Of a DNA stretch of 64,000 nucleotides, positions 46,075-54,604 are shown in pieces. Position numbers and translations under genes: made by a program. Origin of the DNA: Alphaproteobacteria bacterium (GTDB lineage Bacteria > Pseudomonadota > Alphaproteobacteria > ATCC43930 > CGMCC-115725); the NCBI GenBank assembly GCA_028871455.1, contig JAGWNF010000002.1, forward strand, positions 1 to 64,000. Direction: 5' to 3'. Numbering within the stretch: the first letter of the stretch is position 1; the number at the start of each line of letters is the position of its first letter. The notes below the pieces were generated by a model, which saw nothing but the letters and a program-made list of their open reading frames with translations, was not told the DNA's origin and searched no databases.

Positions 46075-47559
46075 TTACAATTGCAAAGCCTTCTCGCGGC
46101 GGCGCCGGACCGAGGAGGGGATGTGCATCGCCTCGCGGTATTTGGCGACCGTCCGTCGGGCGATGTCTATACCTTCTTTCATTAAAATTTCCACGATCCG
46201 GTCGTCCGAAAGGATTTCTCCGTCCTCGGCCTCGATCAACGAGCGGATGCGGAAGCGGACGGCCTCAGCCGAATGCGCCTCTCCCGACGCGGCGGCGATC
46301 GCCGAGGTAAAGAAATACTTCAACTCATAGATGCCACGCGGCGTAAGGATGTACTTGTTGGTGGTGACGCGGCTGACGGTGCTCTCGTGCATTTCGATGG
46401 CAGAGGCGATGTCGCGCAGCACCAGCGGCTTCAGGTGTTGGACGCCGTGGCGAAGGAAGCCGTCCTGCTGCCGCACGATCTCACGCGATACCTTGAGGAT
46501 CGTCGTCGCGCGCTGATGCAGCGCCTTGACCAGCCAGTTCGCCGACTGGAATCGTTCCGACAGATATTCCTTCTCCTTCTTGTTGCGCGCGGCTTCGCTG
46601 ACCTCGGCGTAATAGCGGTTGTTGACGAGCACGCGGGGCAGGCTCTCGCTGTTGAGCTCGACCGCCCATGACCCGTCGGGCAGCGCGCGCAGCAGGACAT
46701 CGGGCACCACTACTTCCGGCGCGGCCTTGTCGAAGGCGAGGCCCGGTTTCGGGTTGAGTGCCTTGATCTCGGCGACCATCTGCGCGAGGTCGGCCGCATC
46801 GACGCGGCAGATGCGCATCAGCTGCTGCGCATCGCGGTTCGCTAGCAGTGGCAGATTCTCGATCAGGGTCTGCATTGCCGGGTCGAAACGATCGCGCTCC
46901 TTGAGCTGGAGCGCCAGGCACTCGGCCAGGTTGCGGGCGAAGACGCCTCCCGGATCGAAGCGCTGTAGCAGTGCTAGCGTCTTCTCGATGCGCGGCACGT
47001 CACAGGAGAGCAACTCGGCGATGGCGGCAAAGTCGCTGGTGATGTAGCCCGCCTCATCCACCATGTCGATGAGGTGACTGCCGATCACGCGATCGGCGGG
47101 GTCGTGCACCTCGACCGCAAGCTGCTCGAGAAGATGCTCGCGCAGACTGATCGGCCGTGTCAGCGTCTGATCGAGTCCAGGGAGGCCGTCGGCAGCGGCA
47201 ACCCCGTTGCGCGTGCGCCAGGCCTCAGGATCGCCGGCGTAATCGAGGTTGCCCTCGCCCTCGCGGCCGGCCTCTTCGTGCCAGGTCTCGGCGGCGTCGG
47301 CGCTGTCGGCGTCGATATCCCGGCGATCTTCGTCGGGCCCGGCAGCCTCGGCTGGCTCCGCAACGACGTCTTCGGCCGCCGGCTCATCGTCGCTGGCGGT
47401 TTCGTCGCGCTCGAGCAGCGGATTCTGCTCGAGTTCGCCGTCGACATAGGCCGTCAACTCGATGCTCGACATCTGCAGCAGCTTGATCGCCTGCTGCAGC
47501 TGCGGCGTCATGACGAGCGCCTGGCCTTGGCGAAGATCCAATCGGGGCGTCAGAGCCAT
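46075..47559 (-). CDS. rpoN: RNA polymerase sigma-54 factor
   Basis: 494 aa. Region I (residues 1-45) is Gln/Leu rich with QQAIKLLQMSSIEL, the activator-contact segment; the acidic region II (about 60-110, Glu/Asp/Ala) is the expected variable linker. The core-binding domain and helix-turn-helix follow, and the RpoN box ARRTVAKYRE, near residue 470, recognises the -24 element. Ends in the usual basic tail. Start at 47559 is 9 bp after lptB. Placement between lptB and ptsN is the standard alphaproteobacterial order. Confidence 0.95.
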   Translation of the reverse strand: MALTPRLDLRQGQALVMTPQLQQAIKLLQMSSIELTAYVDGELEQNPLLERDETASDDEPAAEDVVAEPAEAAGPDEDRRDIDADSADAAETWHEEAGREGEGNLDYAGDPEAWRTRNGVAAADGLPGLDQTLTRPISLREHLLEQLAVEVHDPADRVIGSHLIDMVDEAGYITSDFAAIAELLSCDVPRIEKTLALLQRFDPGGVFARNLAECLALQLKERDRFDPAMQTLIENLPLLANRDAQQLMRICRVDAADLAQMVAEIKALNPKPGLAFDKAAPEVVVPDVLLRALPDGSWAVELNSESLPRVLVNNRYYAEVSEAARNKKEKEYLSERFQSANWLVKALHQRATTILKVSREIVRQQDGFLRHGVQHLKPLVLRDIASAIEMHESTVSRVTTNKYILTPRGIYELKYFFTSAIAAASGEAHSAEAVRFRIRSLIEAEDGEILSDDRIVEILMKEGIDIARRTVAKYREAMHIPSSVRRRREKALQL

Positions 47560-47568
47560 GGCGACCGC

Positions 47569-48441
47569 CTACAGGCTGAACCTTTCCCCCAGGTAAACGC
47601 GGCGCACATTGGCGTCGCGCACAATCTCCGCCGGCGCTCCCTCCATCAGCACTTGGCCCTGGTGCAGAATGTATGCCCGATCGACGATCTCGAGCGTCTC
47701 GCGGACGTTATGGTCGGTGATCAGCACGCCGATGCCGCGGTCTTTCAGATGGGCCACCAGGCCACGGATATCGTTGACCGCGATCGGATCGATGCCGGCA
47801 AGCGGCTCGTCGAGCAGGATGAAATTCGGTCGTGTTGCGAGCGCGCGGGCGATCTCGACGCGCCGACGCTCGCCGCCGGACAATGCCATAGCCGGCGCGC
47901 GGCGGAGATGCGTGATCGAGAATTCGGCGAGCAGTGCGTCGAGCATGTTCTCGCGGATCTCGACCTCCGGCTCGGCGACCTCGAGCACGGCACGGATATT
48001 CTGTTCGACCGACAGGCCACGGAAGATCGACGCCTCCTGCGGCAGGTAACCGATGCCGAGTCGGGCGCGCCGATACATCGGAAGCTCGGTAATGTCGTCG
48101 CCGTCGAGGGCGATCGTGCCGACGTCGGGTCGCATCAGGCCGGTAATGATGTAGAAGCAGGTGGTCTTGCCCGCGCCGTTCGGTCCGAGCAGACCGACGG
48201 CTTCGCCGCGCTGGACCGCGACGCTGACCGCGCGTAGGACCGGACGCTTCTTGAAGCTCTTGCCGAGATTGGTCGCGACGAGGCCGGCGTTCGACGCCAC
48301 GAGGCGAGGCGCGCTGTCACGTCGCTGGCCGGTCGCGACATGCGAAGGCCGGGAATGCACCTGACCGTGCTGTGGCGCGGCTTGCGCGCCTTGCACCGCG
48401 CGGCTAGGCAAGGGGTTGTGGTCGGTGGGAAGTTTGTTCAT
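47569..48441 (-). CDS. lptB: lipopolysaccharide export ABC transporter ATPase LptB
   Basis: 290 aa cytoplasmic ATPase powering LPS transport. Walker A is GPNGAGKTT, Q-loop in LPQEAS, signature LSGGERRRVEIARAL, Walker B ILLDEPLAGIDP, and the H-loop in TDHNVRE. The usual LptB starts close to LVATNLGKSFKKR; here about 50 extra residues precede it, rich in Pro, His and Gln and likely disordered. A GTG at 48300 would give the normal length but has no ribosome site, so the start is unsure. lptFG, the membrane partners, are not in the window. Confidence 0.93.
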   Translation of the reverse strand: MNKLPTDHNPLPSRAVQGAQAAPQHGQVHSRPSHVATGQRRDSAPRLVASNAGLVATNLGKSFKKRPVLRAVSVAVQRGEAVGLLGPNGAGKTTCFYIITGLMRPDVGTIALDGDDITELPMYRRARLGIGYLPQEASIFRGLSVEQNIRAVLEVAEPEVEIRENMLDALLAEFSITHLRRAPAMALSGGERRRVEIARALATRPNFILLDEPLAGIDPIAVNDIRGLVAHLKDRGIGVLITDHNVRETLEIVDRAYILHQGQVLMEGAPAEIVRDANVRRVYLGERFSL

Positions 48442-48457
48442 CGCCGCACCGCAGAAC

Positions 48458-49363
48458 TCACTGTTCGTCCGCCGCGGACTTGCGGTTCGGCACCAGCAGA
48501 CCCTCGACCCGCGGCGTCGGACCACTGGCAATCGTGTTGGGCGGCGCCGCCAGGATCTCGCTGACGTTATTCTTGATGTCGACGACGCCATACTGACCGC
48601 GCAGTTCGTTGTCGCCCTTGGTCAGCCGAACGTGGCCGATCAGCGTCGCCGTCTGGGTCGCGACGTCGTAGACCCCTTCGTCGCCGTGCGCGATCTGCCC
48701 CGGAGCGGAAACCAATACGTTGCCATAGCCGTTGACGCGCGTGATCTGTGCCGGCTGGTTGTCCTTCTTCTCGACATCGGCGGTGATGATGTCGGCACGG
48801 AGCCGTCGGTCGCCGTGAACCGCCAACGCGTCGCCACGGGCCACGGCGATCTGCGTCTTGTCATACCACTCCAGCGAATCGCGCGCGGTGATCGTCTCGT
48901 TCGGCGTGACGATGTGGAGGTTCTTGCCGGTGAGGACCATCACCGCCTGATCGACATCGTACACGGCGTGATCACCGAAGGCTTGCTCGTCGCCATTGAC
49001 GAAGTGGACGTGGCCGTCGGCCTCGAGCCGATAGATGTCCGTCGATGTGCCGCTGTTGAGCAGATTCTGCTGACGCGCATCGGCATCGGCGCGCGACCCC
49101 TTGGCCGCCGGTGCTTGGCCGGTCGGCCGGTAGTAGGCGTAAAGCACGTCGGCGGTCACCGTGGCGTTGCCGCGCGTCGCCGAAGCGTGACCACGTGCGA
49201 TGTAGACGTTACTCGCCTGCTGCCATTCGATGCCGCGGTCGGCCACGATGCGGATCGGTTGATTGGAGATCTGCGAGCCGGCGAGCTGCGCGTCCGCCGC
49301 CGGCGCGGTCGCACCCGCGACCAGTGCCGCGGCCGCGAGCGCGGAAACATAACGGATCGTCAC
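48458..49363 (-). CDS. lptA: periplasmic lipopolysaccharide-binding protein LptA
   Basis: 301 aa. A signal peptide with SALAAAALVAGATAPAADA and cleavage before QLAG is clear. Then an OstA/LptA repeat domain with PIRIVADRGIEWQQASNVYIARGHA and repeating beta-strand pairs (RGNATVTADVLYAYY; GDEGVYDVATQTATLIGHVRL). It is longer than the 185-aa E. coli protein, as is normal in alphaproteobacteria. Overlaps the lptC stop by 4 bp. It forms part of the LPS bridge across the periplasm. Confidence 0.93.
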   Translation of the reverse strand: MTIRYVSALAAAALVAGATAPAADAQLAGSQISNQPIRIVADRGIEWQQASNVYIARGHASATRGNATVTADVLYAYYRPTGQAPAAKGSRADADARQQNLLNSGTSTDIYRLEADGHVHFVNGDEQAFGDHAVYDVDQAVMVLTGKNLHIVTPNETITARDSLEWYDKTQIAVARGDALAVHGDRRLRADIITADVEKKDNQPAQITRVNGYGNVLVSAPGQIAHGDEGVYDVATQTATLIGHVRLTKGDNELRGQYGVVDIKNNVSEILAAPPNTIASGPTPRVEGLLVPNRKSAADEQ

Positions 49364-50028
49364 GGCGTCGCCTTTGCCGTCGTCCGTGTGTTCAGGTCGA
49401 GGACTGCGTGGCCGGTGAAGATGATCGTCTGGCCGCGGTCCAGGACACGCAGCCCCTGGGCTTGAATGTGGCCGAAAGTCCCTTCGCCTTCGACCGGATC
49501 GCGGCTGATCGCCGTGCCTTGCGCCATATTAATGGTGACACTGTCCGACCGCAGCGCATTACCTTTGTCTTGATAGAGCTCGACATTGCCGAACAGATCG
49601 AGCTTCTGCGCCTGGGGCTGATAGAGGCCGACGTAAGCCGTCAGCTCGTCCCAGTTGCCACCCGTCGTCGCAAGATCCGCCTTGGGAGAATCGAGCGAGA
49701 TCGCGTCGTCGGCTTTCGCCGTCTGGGTCGCCGCGTCCGCGGTGACGACGAACGGCCGATTGTCGTGGTCGACGCCCGTGTAGCGCGGATCGACCATGCG
49801 CACTTGGCGCGCCTGGTTGACGTCGATCTTGGGCATGTGCGCGAACCGGACTCGGTCGATCGAGCCCTGGATGCGCGGCCAAACCGCCACCAGCAGCAGC
49901 AGCGCCAGCGCCGTCGCCGGCAGTATACGCTTGGCGACGCCGACGAACCGGCTGTAGCGCCGCAGCGAGGCAGTGCGACGCTCCTGCCCGGAGACGTGCA
50001 GCGGTCCGATGTCGAGCTGGCCCTTCAT
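49360..50028 (-). CDS. lptC: LPS export protein LptC
   Basis: 222 aa with one N-terminal membrane anchor (about residues 35-52, LPATALALLLLVAVWP) and a periplasmic beta-jellyroll domain: RMVDPRYTGVDHDNRPFVVTADAAT, then LDLFGNVELYQDKG and TFGHIQAQGLRVLDRGQTIIF. It hands LPS from LptB2FG to LptA. Start at 50028 overlaps the kdsD stop (ATGA). Confidence 0.9.
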   Translation of the reverse strand: MKGQLDIGPLHVSGQERRTASLRRYSRFVGVAKRILPATALALLLLVAVWPRIQGSIDRVRFAHMPKIDVNQARQVRMVDPRYTGVDHDNRPFVVTADAATQTAKADDAISLDSPKADLATTGGNWDELTAYVGLYQPQAQKLDLFGNVELYQDKGNALRSDSVTINMAQGTAISRDPVEGEGTFGHIQAQGLRVLDRGQTIIFTGHAVLDLNTRTTAKATP

Positions 50029-51089
50029 GCGATGCCGGCCCGCAGACAATCGTGGATATGCACGATGCCGAGCGGCTTGTTCGCTCCATCGACCACGAAC
50101 AGGCTGGTGATGGCGCTTTGGTTCATCCTGGCGAGCGCCTCGGCGGCGAGCGCCTGAGGCCGAATGGTCTTCGGCCGGCGGCTCATGACTTCGGCGACGC
50201 TGGCGCGCAACAGGCCGTCGCCCATGTGGCGGCGCAGGTCGCCGTCGGTGACGATGCCGGCGAGGCGGCCGGCGCCGTCCGTGATACCAACGCAGCCGAA
50301 GCTCTTCGCCGTCATCGCCAGGATCGCATCGGCCATTGCCATATTAATAGCTACCAGCGGCACCGCTGGTCCTTCATGCATGATATCGGCAACCTTGAGC
50401 AGGCGCCGACCCAGCCGCCCGCCGGGATGAAGCTGTTGGAAATCGTCGGCTGAGAATCCCTTGCGCTCGAGCAGCGCGACGGCGAGCGCATCGCCGAGCG
50501 CCATCATCATGGTCGTCGAGGTCGTCGGCGCCAGGCCCATCGAGCACGCTTCGGCGGTCGCTGGCAGGCGCAGCGTCACGTCGGCGGCTTCGGCGAGCGC
50601 ACTATCCGCCCGCGCGGTGATCGCGATCACCGGCAGGCCGAAACGGCGCGCGCGCGCCAGGATGTCGGCCAGTTCGGCGGTCTCGCCGGAGTTCGATAGC
50701 GCCAGCACGGCGTCGCCGGCAGCGAGCATGCCAAGATCACCGTGGCTCGCTTCGGCGGGATGGACGAATTGGGCGGGCGTGCCGGTCGAGGCCAGCGTCG
50801 ATGCGATCTTGCGCGCGACATGGCCGCTCTTGCCCATGCCCGTCACGGTGACACGGCCGGCAATCGCCGCTAGCTTGTCGACCGCGTCGGCGAAGCTCGC
50901 ATCGAGTTCCGCCGCCAAGGCCTCAAGGCCGACGATCTCGGTGCTGATCACGCGCCGGGCAACGGCGATGTCAGGCGACTCTTTCGTCTTGGCGACGGCT
51001 TTGGCCACGGTGCGGCGCAACAATGATCTCCCGTTGCGAGCGTCTCCGACGGCGACAATCGGAGCGCGGGAACGAAAGCCTTCCCTCAT
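50025..51089 (-). CDS. kdsD: arabinose-5-phosphate isomerase (KdsD/KpsF)
   Basis: SIS-domain isomerase with two CBS domains, making arabinose 5-phosphate from ribulose 5-phosphate, the first step to Kdo. The SIS core has TVTGMGKSGHVARKIAST, EASHGDLGMLA and LSNSGETAELADIL; a catalytic-His region (QLHPGGRLGRRLLKVADIMH) leads to the CBS pair. The start is uncertain: ATG at 51089 (354 aa) is used; TTG near 51029 after GGGAGATCA, or GTG at 51008, would fit the usual length better. It opens the LPS export block. kdsA and kdsB are not in the window. Confidence 0.9.
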   Translation of the reverse strand: MREGFRSRAPIVAVGDARNGRSLLRRTVAKAVAKTKESPDIAVARRVISTEIVGLEALAAELDASFADAVDKLAAIAGRVTVTGMGKSGHVARKIASTLASTGTPAQFVHPAEASHGDLGMLAAGDAVLALSNSGETAELADILARARRFGLPVIAITARADSALAEAADVTLRLPATAEACSMGLAPTTSTTMMMALGDALAVALLERKGFSADDFQQLHPGGRLGRRLLKVADIMHEGPAVPLVAINMAMADAILAMTAKSFGCVGITDGAGRLAGIVTDGDLRRHMGDGLLRASVAEVMSRRPKTIRPQALAAEALARMNQSAITSLFVVDGANKPLGIVHIHDCLRAGIA

Positions 51090-51180
51090 GGTAGGCGCAC
51101 TATGCTCCCGCAATCCCCCGAAATCAACGGAACGGGAGACGAACGGCACATTATTTGCTTGGCCGGGTTAAAACTTGCTT

Positions 51181-51792
51181 TCAATGCTCGAAAAGGTCGG
51201 GCCCGGGAAAGCCCGCGAGGTCGAGCGCGGCGCGCGTCGGCAGGAATTCGAAGCACGCCTGGGCGAGCGCGGCGCGTCCCTCGCGCGCCAACATCGCGTC
51301 GAGCCGAGCCTTGAGCGCATGCAGGTGCTCGACATCGGCGGCGGCATAGCGCTTTTGCTCGTCGCTCAGGTCGGACGCACCCCAATCCGACGATTGCTGC
51401 TGCTTCGACAGCTCGACGCCGAGAATCTCGCGGCACAGGTCCTTGAGGCCATGACGGTCCGTGAACGTGCGTGCCAGCTTCGACGCCACCTTGGTGCAGT
51501 AGACGGGCGCAGCGCGCACGCCGAGATAACGCTGGATCATCGCCAGATCGAAGCGCGCAAAGTGGAAGATTTTGAGCACCTTGGGATCGCCGAGCAGAGC
51601 CTTGAGCCGCGGCGCGCCGTATTGGCCCGACGCGAACTGCACGAGATGGGCGTTACCGTCGCCGGCGGAGAGCTGCACCAAGCAGAGCCGGTCGCGCGCT
51701 GGATCGAGGCCCATCGTCTCGGTGTCGACGGCGATCATATCGCCGAGAGTCAGACCCGCTGGCAGATCGCCGCGATGCAAGTGGATGGTCAT
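51181..51792 (-). CDS. rnd: ribonuclease D-type 3'-5' exonuclease (short form)
   Basis: 203 aa DEDDy exonuclease domain only: Asp23 and Glu25 in AVDTETMGL, FHFARFDLAMIQ for the second Asp, and YAAADVEHLHAL with the Tyr and last Asp. The HRDC domains of E. coli RNase D are missing, a common alphaproteobacterial layout upstream of kdsD. Presumed role in tRNA and small-RNA 3' trimming. ATG at 51792. The tRNA-Leu gene lies immediately upstream on the same strand, possibly co-transcribed. Confidence 0.9.
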   Translation of the reverse strand: MTIHLHRGDLPAGLTLGDMIAVDTETMGLDPARDRLCLVQLSAGDGNAHLVQFASGQYGAPRLKALLGDPKVLKIFHFARFDLAMIQRYLGVRAAPVYCTKVASKLARTFTDRHGLKDLCREILGVELSKQQQSSDWGASDLSDEQKRYAAADVEHLHALKARLDAMLAREGRAALAQACFEFLPTRAALDLAGFPGPDLFEH

Positions 51793-51836
51793 CGATCTCG
51801 CATGCTCCGAACCGGCGACGACGCGCGGGTTTGCAG

Positions 51837-51923
51837 TGGTGCCCAGGAGAAGACTCGAACTTCCACGGCCTTTCGGCCACTAGAACCTGAATCTAGCGCG
51901 TCTACCAATTCCGCCACCTGGGC
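51837..51923 (-). tRNA. tRNA-Leu (anticodon CAG)
   Basis: Read on the minus strand: acceptor GCCCAGG/CCTGGGC with discriminator A and encoded CCA, 87 nt in all. Anticodon stem CTAGA/TCTAG encloses TTCAGGT, anticodon CAG. The long variable arm TGGCCGAAAGGCC is the mark of a class II tRNA. T arm GTTCGAGTC is present. Confidence 0.97.
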
Positions 51924-52051
51924 AATCGGCCTGTGACTTAGAGGCGCGGTCCCGGTCTGTCAATGAAATCCCGGTTTTAGCCGCTGCCGGCGGGCTCGCC
52001 TGCGGCGGGGTCGCTGTTGTAAAACAGCGCCGTCAACACCGGACGGAGGCC

Positions 52052-53032
52052 ATGCGGTATCGCCGTTTCGTCGTCGTCGGCGCCTCGGGCTTCGTGGGGC
52101 GCTACATCGTCAAGCATCTTGCGGCCGAAGGCGCGCTGATCGCAGCCGTCAGTCGTCGGGCGAGCGCTGCCGGCTTCCTGCGGACGATGGGTGATGTCGG
52201 CCAGATTGCGTTGATCGATGCCGGCATCACCGACCGTGACCGCATCGCGCCGCTGCTTGACGGCGCCGCAGCGGTCATCAACGCCGCCGGCATTCTCTAC
52301 GAGCGCGGTACCCAGCGGTTCGAGGCGCTGCACGAGACCGGTCCGGCCAGGCTCGCTACGCTTGCGGCGGCGGCCGGCGTTCCACGCTTTGTCCATATTT
52401 CGGCGATCGGTGCTGACCCCGCGTCGCCGGCGCACTACGGCCGTTCGAAAGCGGTCGGCGAAGCGGCTGTGCGCGCGGCCATGCCACAGGCCACCATCAT
52501 CCGCCCGTCGCTGATCTTCGGCCCCGAGGATTCGTTCTTCAACCGCTTCGCGGCAATCGCGCGCATCTCGCCGGTGCTGCCGCTCATCGGTGGCGGCGGC
52601 ACGCGTTTTGCGCCGGTGTTTGTTGGCGATGTCGCCGCGGCGGTCGCGGCCACGCTCGAACGCGACGACGCGCCTGGCCGGGTCTACGAGCTCGGTGGAC
52701 CGCAGATCGAGACCCTGCGGTCGCTGTTCGGGCTCATCTTGCGCGAGACCGGCCGTCGCTGCCTGTTGCTACCGGTGCCATTCGGCCTGGCTTCCGTTCC
52801 GGCAGCGCTGCTTGAAATTGCGGCGCAGGCCCTGCACGCGGTCGGCTTCACGGCGCCGCCGTTGCTAACCCGCGACCAGGTCCGCATGCTGCGACGGGAC
52901 GCGGCGCCGGCGCCCGGCATGCCCGGCCTCACCGTCCTCGGCATCGAGCCGACCGCGCTCGACCTGATCCTGCCCACTTATCTGGACCGGTTCCGCCGCC
53001 GCGGCCGCGCCGCCGGCGCGCACGCCGTCTGA
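52052..53032 (+). CDS. NDUFA9-like NAD(P)-binding atypical SDR
   Basis: 326 aa extended/atypical short-chain dehydrogenase. The N-terminal Rossmann motif is VVGASGFVGRYIVKHL; then AAAVINAAGILYERG, FVHISAIGAD and HYGRSKAVGEAAV, where Tyr and Lys hold the catalytic spacing. FAPVFVGDVAAAVAATL follows. The family is annotated complex I NDUFA9-like; in mitochondria this subunit binds NADPH, but the bacterial role is unproven. The plus-strand neighbour is fzlA, 54 bp downstream, the usual alphaproteobacterial pair. ATG at 52052. Confidence 0.85.
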   Translation: MRYRRFVVVGASGFVGRYIVKHLAAEGALIAAVSRRASAAGFLRTMGDVGQIALIDAGITDRDRIAPLLDGAAAVINAAGILYERGTQRFEALHETGPARLATLAAAAGVPRFVHISAIGADPASPAHYGRSKAVGEAAVRAAMPQATIIRPSLIFGPEDSFFNRFAAIARISPVLPLIGGGGTRFAPVFVGDVAAAVAATLERDDAPGRVYELGGPQIETLRSLFGLILRETGRRCLLLPVPFGLASVPAALLEIAAQALHAVGFTAPPLLTRDQVRMLRRDAAPAPGMPGLTVLGIEPTALDLILPTYLDRFRRRGRAAGAHAV

Positions 53033-53086
53033 CCGCTGCAACCGGCGACTGACGACACGCGCCAAATAGCGCTATCATGCGCCGCC

Positions 53087-53755
53087 ATGCGGGTGCTCTA
53101 TCACCTCTGGCTGTCGCCATCCTCACGCGCCATCCGACTCGTGCTGGCCGAGAAAAGTCTCGACTTCACTATGAAAGTCGAAAAGACGTGGGAGCGTCGT
53201 CCGGAATTTCTCGCGCTCAATCCCGCGGGCGAAGTGCCGGTGCTGATAGAGCCCGACGGCATGGTGCTGGCCGGCGCGTCGCCGATCGCCGAGTTTCTCG
53301 ACGAGGTTTATCGCGAGAAGCTGCTAATCGGACTCAATCCGGTCGATCGCGCCGAAGTCCGCCGCGTCGCCGCGTGGTTCGACCATAAGCTGAACAACGA
53401 GGTCACCGAAGGCCTCGTCACCGAGAAGATCATGAAACGGTTTCTCGGCTTCGGCACGCCGGATTCGGCCGTCCTGCGCACCGCCAAGTCGAATCTCGGC
53501 TATCATCTCGAATACGTCAGCTATTTGGTCGAGCGCCGCCGCTGGCTCGCCGGCGATCATTTCTCGCTCGGGGACATCGCGGCCGCGGCGCATCTCTCGG
53601 TGATCGATTATCTCGGCGACGTGCCGTGGGAGGCGCACGAGCCGGCGAAAGAATGGTACGCGCGAGTCAAGTCGCGCCCGTCCTTCCGGCCGCTGCTCGC
53701 TGATCACATACCGGGCGCGCCGCCGCCGAAGCACTACGCCGATCTAGATTTCTAG
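53087..53755 (+). CDS. fzlA: FtsZ-localized protein A (GST-fold) FzlA
   Basis: 222 aa, GST-like: N-terminal thioredoxin fold with HLWLSPSSRAIRLVLAEK, EKTWERRPEFLALNPAGEVPVLIE and SPIAEFLDE; an all-helical C-terminal domain ends DYLGDVPWEAHEPAKEWYARVKSRPSFRPLLADHIPG and PPKHYADLDF. These terminal motifs are diagnostic of FzlA, the alphaproteobacterial GST homologue that binds FtsZ, curves filaments and is essential for division in Caulobacter; it has no GST activity. A plain GST is the alternative, but the C-terminal signature argues against it. Confidence 0.85.
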   Translation: MRVLYHLWLSPSSRAIRLVLAEKSLDFTMKVEKTWERRPEFLALNPAGEVPVLIEPDGMVLAGASPIAEFLDEVYREKLLIGLNPVDRAEVRRVAAWFDHKLNNEVTEGLVTEKIMKRFLGFGTPDSAVLRTAKSNLGYHLEYVSYLVERRRWLAGDHFSLGDIAAAAHLSVIDYLGDVPWEAHEPAKEWYARVKSRPSFRPLLADHIPGAPPPKHYADLDF

Positions 53756-53767
53756 GCGGCCGCCGCA

Positions 53768-54604
53768 TCAGCGGGCTGGCACCGTCCGTTGCCCGGGATC
53801 GTTGGTCAGAAGCTCGGCCGCCGCCGGATTTTCACCGATATGGGCCAGATTATATTGGGCGTCGCGCGCCGCCTGCGATTGCGGCGCGAGCGCGATAACC
53901 CGCTGCCAGTCGGCCTTGGCGCCCGCGGCATCGCCCCGCAGGCGCCGGATGTTGCCGCGTTCGAGCAGGCCGGGCACCGAATCGGGCGTCAGCTTCAAAG
54001 CTTGATCGGCGTCCGCTTGCGCGAGCTCCAACGCGTCGGTGCCGCCGATGTGCCGATAGGCGGAAGCACGGAACAGCAGCGCGTCGACGTTGTCCGGTAC
54101 GATCGCGAGCGCGCGATTGAGATCATCGACCGCTTCCCAGTAATGGCCGGAATCGGCGAGCGCCTCGGAGCGATCGATGAGGAACTCGGCGTTCCGCGGA
54201 TCAAAGCCCAGCGCCGCGTCGAATGCCGCCTTGGCGCGATCGGGTTGATCGGCGAGCAGCCACGCCTGGCCGGCCTGATCGAGGGCGTCGCCCCGCAGCG
54301 CCGCCGGCTCGGTCATCATAGCGCCCGCCAGCGCTTCGAGCCGTTGTGCCGCCTCGGCGTAACGCTTCAGCCCGATCAGGGCGATGGCGACGCAATGGTC
54401 GGCCGGGAAGCCACCCCCGGCTTCGCGCCAGGTCTGTGCAGTCTTGAGGGCGGTGGCCGGATCACGGCGCGCCTGGGTCAGGCAGGCGTCGTATTGCGAG
54501 GACGGCGGCCCGATCTCGATGACCGGCGATTTCGATGCCGCGGCGGCGGTCAGCAGCGGCAGTGCGAGCAGCACCGCCGCGCTACTCGCCCGCCTGCGTC
54601 GCAT
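53768..54604 (-). CDS. exported TPR-repeat protein
   Basis: 278 aa. An N-terminal signal peptide (AAVLLALPLLTAAAA, cleavage near residue 24) precedes a set of tetratricopeptide repeats: VAIALIGLKRYAEAAQRLEAL, AWLLADQPDRAKAAFDAALGFDP, EALADSGHYWEAVDDLNRALAIVPDN and NIRRLRGDAAGAKADWQRVIALAP. Function unknown; likely a periplasmic protein-interaction platform. ATG at 54604 lies inside the end of the RND permease gene (23-bp overlap), so the two are coupled and may act together at the envelope. Confidence 0.82.
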   Translation of the reverse strand: MRRRRASSAAVLLALPLLTAAAASKSPVIEIGPPSSQYDACLTQARRDPATALKTAQTWREAGGGFPADHCVAIALIGLKRYAEAAQRLEALAGAMMTEPAALRGDALDQAGQAWLLADQPDRAKAAFDAALGFDPRNAEFLIDRSEALADSGHYWEAVDDLNRALAIVPDNVDALLFRASAYRHIGGTDALELAQADADQALKLTPDSVPGLLERGNIRRLRGDAAGAKADWQRVIALAPQSQAARDAQYNLAHIGENPAAAELLTNDPGQRTVPAR

